Below are positions 5,855 through 5,877 of a DNA stretch of 5,877 nt, piece by piece. Source of the stretch: Bacteroidales bacterium (GTDB lineage Bacteria; Bacteroidota; Bacteroidia; Bacteroidales; Dysgonomonadaceae). Positions within the stretch are counted from its first letter, which is position 1. Each line of letters starts with the position of its first letter. Location of the stretch: positions 1 to 5,877 of the forward strand of contig JAAZLV010000123.1 of assembly GCA_012799155.1 (NCBI GenBank). Reading direction: 5' to 3'. The notes under the pieces are model-generated. The model ran no database searches. It was not told where the DNA came from and worked only from the letters and a program-made list of their open reading frames with translations. The position numbers were made by a program, and so were the translations under genes.

Positions 5855-5877
5855 GAGAAAATTAGAAAAATAATCAG
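5849..5877 (+). CDS. Possible start of a divergent gene running off the right edge
   Basis: ATG at 5849-5851 opens a frame reading MKEKIRKII to the window edge without a stop. The basic start followed by Ile would suit a signal peptide or membrane anchor, but nine residues are too few to identify anything. Support comes mainly from the rightward promoter-like sequence a few bases upstream and from the lack of any other gene between glmS and the edge. The leader would be very short and lacks an A-rich stretch before the ATG, which weakens the call. Confidence 0.3.

Overview
The window looks like ordinary chromosomal DNA from a Bacteroidota organism, most likely order Bacteroidales. Three things point there. 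The genes lack Shine-Dalgarno sequences and have A-rich stretches before their start codons instead. The best promoter matches follow the Bacteroidota consensus (TTTG near -33, TAnnTTTG near -7). The gene content also fits: a long PiT transporter with a PhoU-like tail, a secreted carboxypeptidase-regulatory-like domain protein and a secreted MORN-type repeat protein. Placement below order level would be a guess.

The left part (1-1487) is on the + strand. It holds the 3' end of a secreted, probably beta-helical, protein (to 368), an intercistronic perfect inverted repeat (401-434), a secreted protein with about five 24-residue MORN/YwqK-type repeats (459-941), and a small secreted single-domain beta-sandwich protein (1048-1419) with a good -7 promoter element in front. 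This run ends in a strong intrinsic terminator (1451-1487). All three proteins appear to be exported and none has a specific function readable from sequence.

The right part (1542-5681) is a two-gene minus-strand unit that converges on the left part. glmS, glucosamine-6-phosphate synthase, comes first (5681 down to 3840). Then, after an 18-bp gap, comes a PiT-family phosphate permease with a C-terminal PhoU-like domain (3821 down to 1542). The spacing suggests cotranscription, joining the first committed step of amino-sugar and cell-wall precursor synthesis to phosphate uptake. The glmS leader is about 135-140 nt long if the proposed promoter is right.

At the right edge, a perfect 12-bp palindrome (5822-5833) contains a near-consensus -7 octamer on both strands. 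Each is paired with a plausible -33 element at suitable spacing, so it may be a back-to-back promoter serving glmS leftwards and a gene starting near 5849 rightwards. I see no CRISPR array, RNA gene, insertion sequence, phage gene or defence system. The most interesting signals are regulatory: the shared palindromic promoter, the intercistronic hairpin and the glmS-PiT pairing. I do not find a convincing new biological system here.
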